From contig NW_019091621.1 of assembly GCF_001949145.1 (NCBI RefSeq), forward strand, positions 287,549 to 340,973: a stretch of DNA of 53,425 nt, in the 5' to 3' direction. This document shows positions 20,667 through 32,300 of this stretch, piece by piece. Origin of the DNA: Acanthaster planci. Lineage: Eukaryota; Echinodermata; Asteroidea; Valvatida; Acanthasteridae. The notes beneath the pieces were generated by a model, which was given only the letters and a program-made list of their open reading frames with translations, was not told where the DNA came from and made no database searches. Position numbers and translations under genes: made by a program. The stretch's first letter is position 1. The number at the start of each line of letters is the position of its first letter.

Positions 20667-23665
20667 CCCTTGCAGCTCGGACAACTTTGCCAACACAACA
20701 GACCTTATTCTCTGGAAGGCCATTTTGACTGTTTCCCCCCTGAATCTATCTCACTCAAAAAGAATCTGCTAAATGGGGTGGAGCCAGACTATTTAGGGGT
20801 TCTAAGGTTAAATTTTTGTTGTTCTTTTAAACGTGGCTCAAGACAATTAGATATAAATAACAACAAATTTTAAATTAGTCAACAGTAGACACTGGCATCA
20901 ATATGGAATTACAAATAACAATAAATTTGTAGTTATTTTATTGCTTTCATTTTTATTCTGAGGTTCACAACATGAAAGTTAATCTAACTTTCAATTCAAT
21001 ATGGCCAACCAGTGAATAAAGTCTATTTATCCAATTTTTATGGTCTGGAAGTGTCATGTGTTAAGAGGACTTCCTAAATGAGACAATATACTTTTTTAAG
21101 TGGAAGTACAATACAAAATGCATGCCGGATACCCATGCTTTATGATTGCAATGTAGAAGCATTTACCTCTTCATGTGCTCGTGCAAAACAAACAGTTCAA
21201 ACTGTCCGTTATCATCAGCAATCGGCTTAGGCAGTTCTAGAGGTTTTCAGCCAATAGAGTCACCAAAGAGTTAACCTTTGTGATTAGCAATGTAAATTTA
21301 GTTTGATGCAGTATTAAAATTGGCATTCAACCACTTCCAAGGACCAAAAGGACAATGAGCATCATGTTGATCAACTAGAGAAGTGTTTGGTCATCTGTGA
21401 AAATTAAACTGTAGGTTTTGTGTATGATTTACAGAATACCAGTTTTGATCACCATCGTTTAGAGTGAATCATATTTGTTTTCTCTTAGGATTTTTCAACT
21501 GACCCGCACAATCACTGATAAGGCTTTTGTGTTTGATGTATTTTGTAGTTAAAGATCTTTTATGTCAAGATGTGGATAAAGTGAATTTCATTTCAGGAAC
21601 ATAATTAGAACATTGCTGGAAATCTGTTCAGTACTTCACGTGAGTAGATTTACACCCATGTCACTCTTTACACCCTTTTCCACAAAAGTAGGTAAATGGT
21701 GGCATAGATTTCTTTGTGCCAGTCTTAGAAGGAGGGGACATGCTTTCCCAACATACACATGTATAGTTTGGTGTGTGTACAAGTTAAGAGTATACCGTTC
21801 AAGATGGCACCACTCCAACCATCCACAGTTTTGACATTTTCTTGCTGGAGGTAAATTGGTTAGGGGGAGTAATCGGGCTTACAGTGCCCACCAAAATCAG
21901 AGAAAAATTACCAGTACAGCAACATGAGTGTCTCTTTTATTACTTGTTTTGATGTAGAGGACAATCGTCTTTAAGAATTAAATTCTGATGAAAGCCACTA
22001 GTTTCATTCCCGGTTTCATTCTCAATATCTGCACATTCATTTGCATGTTATTTACGTAGTCCATCACCCATTTAGCTTACTGGTTAGCACAGCTAGTTTT
22101 TTCCTTTTCCTTACATTTCAAGTTGACACAGATCTGACTCATCACTTTCCTCGCAGGTCACAAGCGTGATCCTTAGCAGCAGTTTCCCCTTTTTTCACAG
22201 CAAGCTCGGCATCCCAACTTGCTCTGTACTTGGAAAGATAATTTCTTCGTCTAAATTGGGCACAATAAATCAAGGGCTTGCTCATGTCTTACACTGCATA
22301 TCAAGGGAGTTGTGGCTGGGTCATATAAAGGAAAGGTTGAGCGAGTCACTATGGTGAAAAGCCAGTGGCTGAGCTTTCAGCTAATGGATTGAAAGTAGGT
22401 AATTTATGTTATGACCATGAAGCTGTGTGATTGAGCCAAATGAGCCAATGTTGTAAATATATAATATATTTATGATTAAAATAAAATATTTATGTATATC
22501 TGTTCCTCAACAATTTCATGTTTATATGAAAGAACATTAAGGTAACTTTATATTCATAGATATTTTATGTTTATATAGAGGAACAGTAAGGAAATTATAT
22601 TGTGCAATATTTATCTGATACTTGATATGTTTATGTTTCACCTTGAATTAAAATCTGAGTGAGTGCAAGGTTGGTTTCAGTCATGACACCTCATAACACT
22701 CATTTAACAGCGTACATTCCCTGACATTTGTATGTGACAGTTTGAGATATTTTTTTTGCAGAAGCAGGGTTAACATTAAACACTGTTGGAAACACGGGTT
22801 TGGTGAATTAGCAATGCTTGTATCAGTGTATATTTCATTGCATCCATTTACACGCTTTCCTGAAAGTTACAATATTGTACTATACATTATCAAAATGTTT
22901 TATGTGCTTGCCTGACATAATATTCTACACTGTCCGTGGGAAATAAGTCATCCAGTTTCCTTGAAATTAATATTTATTTTATCATATAAAACTTTATTGT
23001 ACTTCCGATTCCAGTCTTTGCATGTACGCACTTTAGCTTCTTGGACAGTTCGGTCCATTAAAGATGCGTTATTTCGGAGAGTGTAAGTGGGATTTCACTC
23101 CCAAATGCTATTGTTTCTGAATTATTGTAGCAGATTGTGTTGTTTGATGTGCAGTTATGTAGACTATGATGGACAATTGTGAAGGATGCCGTTATTCAAA
23201 ATCTTCACATGTTGTCGTGTGTTTTTACTGGTGTAGGCCGACTGTATTTTTCGAAATTGTGAGCCTAAATTTAAATATACCGTAAGGTTGCTTGTACTAA
23301 TTATCTCTGAAGAAATCTCGTTCGCATTGCCGAGAATTTTGTCGCCGGCAGCATACCTTGATGGGTAGGAATTTTTTTTAGGTTAAGAGACATCAAGTTT
23401 CAGTGTAGGCCTAAATGCCTGGTTTTGGAGAACAGAAAATGGCCGAACCGTATAGATATATATATTTGTAATATATCCGCATTGGGTGTTCATGGTTGTG
23501 CTGGGGCAAAATAAAGAGCACCAGCGAAAAGTTGTCAACCCAAATTGCTACCTTTTTGTTTGGAGTTTCCAAGAACCCCTGTTTGAAGATGAGGCCAAGC
23601 TAACACGTGTGCATGCTTGTGAATGTTCTAAATCCGTTCAACACCTGTGCAATGTAATAAAGTGT
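20667..23665 (+). other. CNGB 3' UTR and downstream flank
   Basis: No coding signal. Candidate poly(A) signals AATAAA on the plus strand are at 20920-20925, 21015-21020 and 23656-23661. Which is used cannot be told from sequence. The stretch from 22440 to 22640 is very AT-rich and carries an imperfect tandem duplication. Confidence 0.4.
22500..22610. repeat. AT-rich imperfect tandem duplication
   Basis: ATGTTTATATGAAAGAACA and ATGTTTATATAGAGGAACAG recur about 48 bp apart, each followed by TAAGG. CTGTTCCTC at the left also pairs with GAGGAACAG at the right. Confidence 0.35.
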
Positions 23666-25519
23666 TCTGCTATATACCTGTTCACATGTTTGACTTGTCA
23701 CTTTTTGTTGAAAAAACCTTCAATATTTTGAGTAGGCCTAAGTTCCAAAGGTGATTAAAAGCTGACACGTCACATTTTTGTAAAATAGGGCAGGAGACAG
23801 ACCACCGACAATATCTTGCAGACAAGAAAGGTAAACTCCTGTTAAAAAGGAAAAATTCCTTCACATTGAAGTTTCGTTTTGTACTTCATTTTGTGAATTA
23901 AATTTTGTCAATGACATCTGGCGCGATTCCTCACCACTGAGGGTGTTGTTTATAAGTTACTACAAAAACGCACACTGAAAACGTTAATCGGCGTCTATCG
24001 TTATTTGTTTTGTTTTGTTTTTGTTTTGTTTTTTTAGTTCTTTCAGTTCGGTTACTTTTGAAGAACATATCATTCAGCAATCCATCCCTCATGTCGAGGT
24101 CTTGGTAAATGAGAGCAAACCAAATATTAAATGCTGAAAATGTTTTATCTTCCAGTTTGTGCATGCACTCTCATCTTGATTGCGCTGCGCTGCGCAAGAC
24201 TCACTCTTTTCGCTACAGAAGAGACTCATTGTCCGACTCCAATTTTGCAAGACAATAGTACCCAGTGATGTGGGACCCTGCTGTAATAATGTAACCAAAT
24301 TTCACGATGTACCCTGGTTTTCAATGTTTTTTATATGTCCTCCAAAGTTGACCCCTTGTTTCGAAAATGATAAGGTGCTGGTTCGTTTGTACGCCCACTC
24401 ACTGTCCTTTCCTTATCATTTGATAAAAATGCTCCACAATGAAATTTCTAGTTCTTTTCTTTTTCTTTCAGCTAAAACATTTATTCATTATAGGGGAGTT
24501 GGATTTACTGTATTACAAAGGCCAGGGATAAACCTACAGGTTTGCATCACTGCCTTGAAAATAGACAAAACATGAAGACATTTGTAAGTAATATCTGAGT
24601 CATCACCTCTTGTGGTGTGCTTGTTTGTACAAGAAGCAGAATGGATAGGCATGAATGAGTCACACAGCGCATAATGTACACACAACTACCCATGTGATAT
24701 TTCCTTTAAGAGTAAAGCTCGATTCCGTAACGGGACGAGTTGGTCTGTTGTTTTCCACACTTTCCTGATAAACCCTCGCCGTCGTTTGTCGATGCTTCAC
24801 TCTTAAGTTTCGGGTGCAGTTTCGGACTAAAGTCGAATATGAGGTATGTGGGTTCCAATGTCTTCTGGACATGCGTACAGGAAACGATATTGACTGAAGG
24901 TTCCTCGACAAACGGCGACAACGGCCTTGTTTCAATATCTCTGAAAGATTGCACTTTCGTTATATCTAAAGGCACTAATGAAAAACCTGCTAAGGCTTTC
25001 AACAAACTATACATTGGAGCTTTTAACCCAAGCTAGTGGGTAGTGTAAAGGGTTGTTATAAAAAAACTAATTAATATGTCACAGTCCTCTTCAAAGAATA
25101 GTTAAATCAAATATAAAAATGTAAATGGTAATTTTGACCAATTTCCGCCGCCGAGAAGTAAGCAAAAAAATCGGCGGCAATCACTGTCTTTCAGTGTACG
25201 AACCCAAATGTATACATATCTGTCAAAACAACGGAAATTATACTTTACAGTGGATTATTGGATTTTTATAAGTGAAGTATCGATCAGATTCACAAAGACC
25301 TCAAATTTTAGACACAGTCTGAAAACTCAATACAATTTTATAGATATTTGGAATTCTCAGTAATAATGAGTAAACTCGAACAATTGTGAACGAATCAAAT
25401 AAATGATCTTATACTGTTCAAGTCAATATACTTTTCAGAACACACAGGAGTATTGCCTGTTTTGAAAGACAACTGTCCCTAACCCCCTAGGGACCATTGA
25501 AATCTTGCATAACCTTGTT
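23666..25519. other. Intergenic DNA between CNGB and the assembly gap
   Basis: Mostly AT-rich with a (TTTTG)n run at 24003-24036. The only part with coding-like composition is 24700-25040, listed separately. I see no RNA gene. Confidence 0.4.
24740..25036 (+). CDS. Unassigned open frame, possible exon
   Basis: A CpG-rich island in AT-rich DNA with open frames on both strands. The plus frame reads VCCFPHFPDKPSPSFVDASL, then MRYVGSNVFWTCVQE and NGLVSISLKDCTFVISKG, ending in TAG. The alternating hydrophobic pattern suggests beta strands. The minus frame (24706-25014) is open too, so strand is undecided. It starts at TTG, not ATG, so if real it is an internal or terminal exon. No family recognised. 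Confidence 0.22.
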   Translation: MVCCFPHFPDKPSPSFVDASLLSFGCSFGLKSNMRYVGSNVFWTCVQETILTEGSSTNGDNGLVSISLKDCTFVISKGTNEKPAKAFNKLYIGAFNPS

Positions 25520-25851
25520 NNNNNNNNNNNNNNNNNNNNNNNNNNNNNNNNNNNNNNNNNNNNNNNNNNNNNNNNNNNNNNNNNNNNNNNNNNNNNNNNN
25601 NNNNNNNNNNNNNNNNNNNNNNNNNNNNNNNNNNNNNNNNNNNNNNNNNNNNNNNNNNNNNNNNNNNNNNNNNNNNNNNNNNNNNNNNNNNNNNNNNNNN
25701 NNNNNNNNNNNNNNNNNNNNNNNNNNNNNNNNNNNNNNNNNNNNNNNNNNNNNNNNNNNNNNNNNNNNNNNNNNNNNNNNNNNNNNNNNNNNNNNNNNNN
25801 NNNNNNNNNNNNNNNNNNNNNNNNNNNNNNNNNNNNNNNNNNNNNNNNNNN
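25520..25851. other. Assembly gap (run of N)
   Basis: Continuous Ns. The gap ends six bases before the stop codon of the Ig-like gene, so that gene's 3' UTR and poly(A) signal are missing. Confidence 0.99.
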
Positions 25852-25857
25852 AAACTA

Positions 25858-26700
25858 TTACGCGATCCAGTACATCATCAGAATCGGTAAGCCGATGGTT
25901 ATCATGATCGGGACGTGGTCGTGCAGGGACAGCGAACCGTCACCGGGACTGGGGGTGTCTCCCACACAATCTGGCCCCTCGAAAGTGCAGTTGGTGTTAT
26001 ACTCCTCGTAGCCACCAATGCCACGGTAGCGGCACGCGTACTCATCCTTGGCACCATCGACCGTCATTTTGGTGGTGTAGCTGATGCTGTACTGTGTCAC
26101 TGTCCGGGTCGCTGCCGCCACACCTTCCTGTTGGTCACTGTTTTTCCACAAGGACAGCGTGCCGTTCGATTTCCCGTCGACATCGGTGGCAGAACAACTG
26201 TAAGATACATCATCACCACACTTGATATTCGACGCAATGTCCGAGCACTGGATTGATGGGAGTTTCCATTTGACGACTAGCTTGGCAGCCACGCCCCCGT
26301 CTCCGGTCGGCACGATTGATTCACTGAAGAACTGGCAGTAGAGGATGTAGCCGTTGTCGTAGCGGTCCAAGCCGTCGATGGTCACCCGATAATCCATGGT
26401 TTTGTCCCCGTTATCGATGAGACTGGCAGCGGAGAAGCGGGACTGTTCTCCGGATGGATCGACAATCTGGTTTCCTTCTGCGATGGTTACGCGGTTGGTA
26501 CTGCCGAACGGTTTCCACTCAAACTTAGCTGAGGAGAACGGGGTGTCGGTGAATTCAGCACGGCACCTGCATATGGCCGTGTCACCCTCGTTAAACTCCT
26601 TGGCCGGTGTTCCATCTGCCTTTAGAAATTTGACACTAATCGGTATCGCTGATACAGCCAACCCTAGGCCCGCCAAGAGCAAAACAGCATACCACTGCAT
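25858..26700 (-). CDS. Secreted or GPI-anchored protein with two Ig-like domains, intronless
   Basis: One uninterrupted 280-residue frame. The ATG at 26698-26700 has A at -3. Residues 1-18 are a signal peptide (MQWYAVLLLAGLGLAVSA). The first Ig-like domain (about 20-145) has Cys44/Cys46, Trp62 and the YDNGYILYC motif (Cys122). The second (about 147-246) has Cys169, Trp185 and YACRY (Cys223), with extra cysteines at 152, 161, 238 and 245. Sequons are at N179 and N237. The C-terminus is a short hydrophilic spacer (SPGDGS) followed by a hydrophobic tail ending MMYWIA without basic residues, which suggests a GPI-attachment signal. No homologue recognised by name. A cell-surface recognition or immune role is inference from architecture only. 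GC and CpG content is clearly higher than the neighbours. Confidence 0.72.
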   Translation of the reverse strand: MQWYAVLLLAGLGLAVSAIPISVKFLKADGTPAKEFNEGDTAICRCRAEFTDTPFSSAKFEWKPFGSTNRVTIAEGNQIVDPSGEQSRFSAASLIDNGDKTMDYRVTIDGLDRYDNGYILYCQFFSESIVPTGDGGVAAKLVVKWKLPSIQCSDIASNIKCGDDVSYSCSATDVDGKSNGTLSLWKNSDQQEGVAAATRTVTQYSISYTTKMTVDGAKDEYACRYRGIGGYEEYNTNCTFEGPDCVGDTPSPGDGSLSLHDHVPIMITIGLPILMMYWIA

Positions 26701-27420
26701 CGTGGAAAAATTAAGGGAAATTTTACTGGTATCTTAGCAGTTTTCGACAAGAAGTGATCACAGCTTCAAGCACTCAGTGCGCCTAAATCGTCAACTGGGC
26801 AATGAATGTTATAACACGACGGGCGTAGCCAGAGCAGGGGCCTAGTTGCGATGCGATGCAGGCAGAATGTTTATTAATAATTTTCAGGTTCGCACCATTG
26901 TCAAGGTGATGTCGGGCATCACACCAACCCTCATTCCCGGAGCATCGTCCCAAGGGCTGCAGCTCTGTAATGTTTGACACGATAGCTTGGTAACAAAATA
27001 ATAGGAACGGTCCATGATCGTGACTGGTGCTTTATTACTTCCTTACACCAGGGCCCGTCTACTGAGGTTCTGAAACCCGGAAGTCAGGTCAGTCGGAGGG
27101 ACGCCTTCGTCGAAAATTACAGGTGGGATATTGCACATCATTCAAGCGAACGCAATTGTTGGGTTTGAGTTACAACATCCCGAGAGGATGGCGGACCCTT
27201 CCGCCTTCAGTACTTAATTTATGTAATGATGTATCCAGCGGGAAGCGGGGAGTGGGAGTGAACGGTGCCCCTAGAGACAACTTGTCGATTTTTAAAGGAA
27301 ACCATGAGCGCCTGCATTTATAGAAACTACAACTTGTCTTTGGGTGAGGTTTCTTTAAAGGATAAAAAAAGATTTGGACAGTCGCTTTTCGGAATCCAAT
27401 TTTTGGCAAGAGTAAAAAAA
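26701..27420. other. Upstream flank of the Ig-like gene
   Basis: No TATA box recognised within the first 150 bp upstream. The sequence is mixed, without a coding signal I can support; short open frames at 27123-27462 overlap on both strands and start in a repeat. I see no RNA gene. Confidence 0.35.
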
Positions 27421-27670
27421 AGCTCACTCTCCAAAAAAGTGAGTCCCTTAAAATTACTCTAACAAGTGACAACCGCTTTTAAAAGAGTGAAAACCATTCC
27501 AAAAAAGTGAAACTCATCCCAAAAGAGGAGCCGTGAAGAGAAAACGATTTTCAAGTTGTTACTTCATTGGCTCCTTGAAGGAGTGGAAATTTCATTCTTC
27601 TGGAGTGGTTTTCGCTCGTTTTAGATCGGTTTTCACCCTTTCATGCAGGGACTCAGTCTTTTGGAAGTGA
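27421..27670. repeat. Large imperfect palindrome (foldback element)
   Basis: Two nested arm pairs face each other. 27429-27447 (CTCCAAAAAAGTGAGTCCC) pairs with 27648-27667. 27485-27514 (GAGTGAAAACCATTCC, then AAAAAAGTGAAACT) pairs with 27588-27617 at 24 of 30 positions, all differences being transitions. The centre lies near 27551. The motif GTGAAAA recurs throughout. Confidence 0.55.
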
Positions 27671-27887
27671 ATTTTTCACACTTTCAATAATGAGTACTCT
27701 CATAGCGTCGGAACAGCCCTTGTTTTATATCTAGAACTCCTAGAAAGGACGAATGGCATACCAGTAGCCTGCAAAGAGCAACACTTTGATCAAATCCAGA
27801 GGACTACTGCCGTTAGTGGGGAAACTCCCCTCATATCAGTGAGCCACTGACAATCGGATATAGCGCCACCAGGCGACGGGTGTCTTT

Positions 27888-27963
27888 GCTCACTTGTGAA
27901 AGGACATTGACCTGCGACACAGTCCGCTCACTTGTGAAAGGACATTGACCTGCGAAACAGTCC
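27888..27963. repeat. 38-bp tandem duplication
   Basis: Two adjacent copies (27888-27925 and 27926-27963), each beginning GCTCACTTGTGAAAGGACAT, differ at one position (GCGACAC versus GCGAAAC). This is a recent local duplication. Confidence 0.85.
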
Positions 27964-28084
27964 GCAGGCCCTGCGCATGGTTCATGTATAAACGGAACAT
28001 TATAATTTCATTTCATTTAGTACTTTTCAGGTAAGACAAAATAAAATACAAGCACATATACAATCAAGGAACAGCAGTCAAGGT

Positions 28085-28320
28085 GCTTTTCCAATACTCA
28101 ACTTGGGCCCCGCCTCAGGCTTCGTTCCCAAAACCAATCCTCGATGGTGGGCTTTTAAATCATAAATGATGATTTGATTACTGTAATTTCTGGCTCGCTT
28201 GCATCTTATTTGATGTTTGTGGCACTATTAAACTAATTACTGCGCTTACAGCTTCAACGTCAACTAGTTAAAAAAAAGTTGAAGCCTAAGGCGGAGCCGA
28301 AGTTGAGTATTGGAAAACGG
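28085..28320. mobile_element. Non-autonomous inverted-repeat element (MITE-like)
   Basis: The left arm 28085-28126 (CTTTTCCAATACTCAACTT, then CCGCCTCAGGCTTC) and the right arm 28278-28320 are inverted copies, about 40 bp with a few mismatches. The interior of about 150 bp is AT-rich and non-coding. The structure fits a short DNA transposon derivative. No clear target-site duplication. Confidence 0.55.
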
Positions 28321-29298
28321 CCCAACAAGACTGGACATGGCAACATGAAGCACCCCTGAGGGATCTCATCGTTGTTCATTTTCCTTGACGGAAGAGCTGA
28401 TTCTCCCAGTCTGTACGGACTGCTCTTCGTGCATACGGCGCCGACAGCCAACCGCAAATTTTTGTGTCGAAAGAGTCTCATTACTTGAGCGAATAGGTTC
28501 ATAATTTCCGCCACCCCTCCCCGTTCAATCGTTTCACCCTCAGCTCGTCATCTGAAAAACGTACGTGAATTTACTGACCAGGGGAGCAAAAATGTAATTT
28601 TATGGCAGTTAATTGAGATATTAAACAGAGCAGTTCATATCAAAATAGTGGTAGTTTTCTAAGAAAACTGAAAATTGAGTACAATCATGGAGGCAGGAGG
28701 AAATTGGAACTGCATGCCGTCGAGCTGTTTGTTTTGTTTGTTTTAATGCCGCTTTCAGCTACGCAGGCTATCTGCGCCTGCAATCGACATTGCTTTACGA
28801 ATCATGTTTCCAAGTTTGTTTCACCTCAGCCCTGCAATGTATTTTTTTTTTCAGAAGACAGGCGTAATACACATAATGATCTGTTTTTGTCTAAATTTCA
28901 AAGAAATGGCAAGCCTATGATGTTCGCCGTGGATGATACATCGTTCAGGCATGACCTCCCATGACAACGTGCTAATAGGCGTGGTACCCAGCCAGAGGTG
29001 CACGATAGCACCTTTTAAACTTGTATGCAGTAATGGAAGCGCTGACGGGCGGCTTTTCCCACATATTTTAATGTGACGTCACGCAATTGGTCAAATGTGA
29101 GTCATTGGTACTCATCGGCCAGCGTCGCGCGTGCATCATGCGTACTTGTTAGAGAAACCAACGATGCATAGTTATACACACGTACTATATTTTTAATGTA
29201 GGCTATGTCGCGTATTGTAACTTGCGAGGAAGAATCTGCATTCTAGGTCCAAAACAAGTGTTTCCGAAGCTCAATGTGCCAGATGATTGGTTGGAATT
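28321..29298 (+). promoter_or_regulatory. PAR6 upstream region with CRE and CCAAT box
   Basis: A perfect cAMP-response element TGACGTCA is at 29074-29081. Five bases on is an inverted CCAAT box (ATTGG 29086-29090), about 220 bp before the PAR6 ATG. Surrounding sequence is CpG-bearing (GCGTCGCGCGTGC near 29123). The stretch from 28321 to 29000 shows no gene I can support. Confidence 0.4.
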
Positions 29299-29373
29299 AT
29301 GGCCAAGAACACTTCAGGCATGAGCAATGGAAATAGCGGCATTCTAAATGGTTTTACGGAGGTGAAAAGCAAG
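29299..29373 (+). CDS. PARD6: PAR6 exon 1
   Basis: It encodes [20 protein letters not shown] and ends EVKSK, the same motif that precedes the PB1 domain in vertebrate PARD6. The donor AAG|GTAAGT is strong. Phase 0. Confidence 0.85.
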
Positions 29374-32300
29374 GTAAGTTTTCCATCTGAATCGCATACG
29401 AACGTACTCATGAAATCACTTGCACTACACTCAATAGCACTCCGACCGTGCAGCGTGCTTGATCAATGCTTGTAACGCACCGACGTATACCGTTTTATCT
29501 GGTCAATGATGAACGGGCCCGACGTCCTCCCCGTTCAATTCAACGTGGGAGCGGGGCAGACGTCGGACCCCACACTGTTCTGGGGGGTACTCTAGCCCAG
29601 GCATGCCAGGTGGACTCCCTGACCGTACAACGTCACGGAAGGAGTCCAGGTAGGCAATATAAATGATGCAAAATCGGGCGGACTATTTTGTAACTAAAAT
29701 TTCCAACACTTCTACCTTTTCCATGGAGCCAGTTTCACGCTTGTAACTCCTATGCATCGTTATCTCCACATTCAACACATCACCACCAAAGACAAAAACA
29801 GGAAAATAAAGTCAGACGTTATGTTAATTCTTGCCATTGTTGTAGACTGTTGTTTTCAGCCGCTCTCCAGTGCAGTTCGTACAGTGTGCGCGTGCAACTA
29901 CATGTAGGCATACGAGATTCCGAGCGAAACTACATGGTCCGACTGGAACCAGTGAAACTGAAGTCTAAATGAATCCACTGGTTTCGAAAACGCTCACCGC
30001 ACAACGGCACGGTGGTTCTCAGCCACGACTACCATTGCATTGATCTCCATGTCGAGTACACATAACATCGGGCCAGGGGCGAGGCTGTGGCTTGCGTTGG
30101 TAACAGTCGGCCTACATGGTTACCTGCACACAAGCTGAGTCTACTACGGCCAGTAGGGGAAATGTTAAATTCACGATTTGTACAAATCCTGGCCATTTTT
30201 GAGCATGTATTATGTGTTAACAGGTGGACTTAAAATAGACAAAAGGTGTCCACAAAATTCGATAGAAGTTAAGGGACCTGGCAGTTCCGTGTCGAGGGGA
30301 GAGGATATTATCCAGCAAGGCTTTGGCACATTTCTGTTGCTAGCAATTTGTTCCAATTTGTTTCTGTTGATTTGTTCCATTTAAAAGTTATACCGAATAA
30401 CTGTTTTTAGAGATGGAGAATTTTTCCAGAAAGCGCTGGCTTGATAAATTTTTGGTAATAAACTAGACTGATATGAGAGTCAAAGACGGTGATTAACAAT
30501 CTCTTGGGCCTGAATTTAAAAACGAAAAATCACCTACAATGAGGTTTAAAAACTTTGACACAGTCTAGCTCTAGCTATCTGTCCATTGCTCTAAAATCCA
30601 ACTCGTCACTGCCAATTACCAATTCAGTCTGCTTATTGTATGTTTAGTTACCGAATAAAAAGGAAAGGCCAATCAACAGCACAATTTCAGTGTAGTATCG
30701 CTCTCGCCTGTTCATCATGATCATCATGCCTGCAGTGTAATCCTCTTTTGATTCCTCAAGATAAATTACTGTTTCATTTTAATAAAAATTGGATCTCTAC
30801 AACATTGTGTATTTATACATCTTTAACCAATAATCCTCTACAAACAAATTAAACATGTTAAACACTTCAAAGAAAGATCGCTGATGAACTTCTTGCCATA
30901 CAACTACAAGAACCCTACACATACAAAGCCTTCTACGCTAACGGAGGTTATTCTTATAAAATAGCAGCTTGTGTCGCAAATTTATGTTTATAAACCGAAA
31001 TTTAAAGCAGAACAAAATATGAACATTTTAGGGATAACCAATAGTGGGTTAATTGGTCAGTCTGAAGCCCCCGATTCAACAAAAACGGAACTGCATTTTT
31101 TATATCGGCTTGACGGCACTCAGGTAAAAGCCGGGTACCAGTCACAGCCTGCATGTAGCAGGCGAGCAACAGACTGGAAATCGCACAGGTGTAGTGTGTG
31201 CATGCAGCTCGGATTCCTGTACTGTACGTGCGTGCACTTTACTACTTGACTCGAGAACGGATGAATTACGTCTACAAAAGTAACGTTATCTCTCACTTAT
31301 TTTCCTCGATTTTGAAGTCAGTAGTTCGTTTTGAAATTCCTAAACCCCCAGACGGATAGATAAGGCCTCAAAGAACTTGTAAACATGAAATATTAGTTTC
31401 TTCAACAAGGCAAACCAAGAACAAATTAGTGGTCATTTTGTACACAACTTTTATACCCTGGACGTCAGTCGTGATGAAAGCATGCCCCTTTGTTACATGC
31501 TGAGTGCAAAATTTCACAAAAGAGCAAGCCTTCATTGTTGAAATTGAAAGTCACTCAGCATGGTCAGTGGCTAGCCCCACATGTAGGGATGTAGGGTGCC
31601 TTGAAATCCCATGCAAGAAGCGCTGCTTTCGTTTTTTAACATGGCACTGCCCACGGTCAGCATAGAAATATCATAGGCCCGGTTTTCAAGGCACCATACA
31701 TGTACATTGGAAAATATATGGTTTTGGAAAGCTTTAGGGTACTTATATAAAAGTCCAAACTCTGAGGAATACGCCGGTGTAAGTAACATTGTTGAGTCAT
31801 TCTCATTTCGGAAGATATCAAGATTCAAAGTTTGTGAAAATCCTGCAGTTTCGATTTCAGGCATTTAAGACATGCCTTGAAGTAGGGCTGTGGTGGCAAC
31901 AGATAAGAGACAGATTGTAAAAGAGAGCCACTACAGCCACATGTGGAGCTAGGTCATTGGCGTGCATCTATGAAACTTTGAAGGGCCTAACTACATTTCC
32001 CTTGGCCCTAACCTACCACCAGGATTGTGAGTAGGGAGTCCAGTAAAACGGCACCTCTACATTTTATTTCTGAAAGCGTGTAAAAGTTTCTGTTTTTAAT
32101 CAACGAATTCTGCCCTTTTTGTGCATCAAATTCTTTATTTTAAACAGCAGTTGTGTAGTAAAAGAACCGATATTTGTGTTAGTACCATTTATTATGTCTC
32201 TTTGCGTCGAGTTTTGGGTGTAAAATTTGATGAATGCGAGATCGGAGCCACTTCACCACGTCAACAACTGTGTGCGACCATCTTTGTTTGAGGTAGTGTG

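Noticed and set aside
27123-27472. Possible small genes on either strand near the foldback
   Set aside because: The frames overlap one another on opposite strands and run into the palindrome arms, so they look like repeat-derived openings.
28704-28964. Open frame with a hydrophobic start like a signal peptide
   Set aside because: It starts at TTG. The ATG just upstream is in another frame and stops quickly. A poly-T run interrupts the peptide. No family seen.
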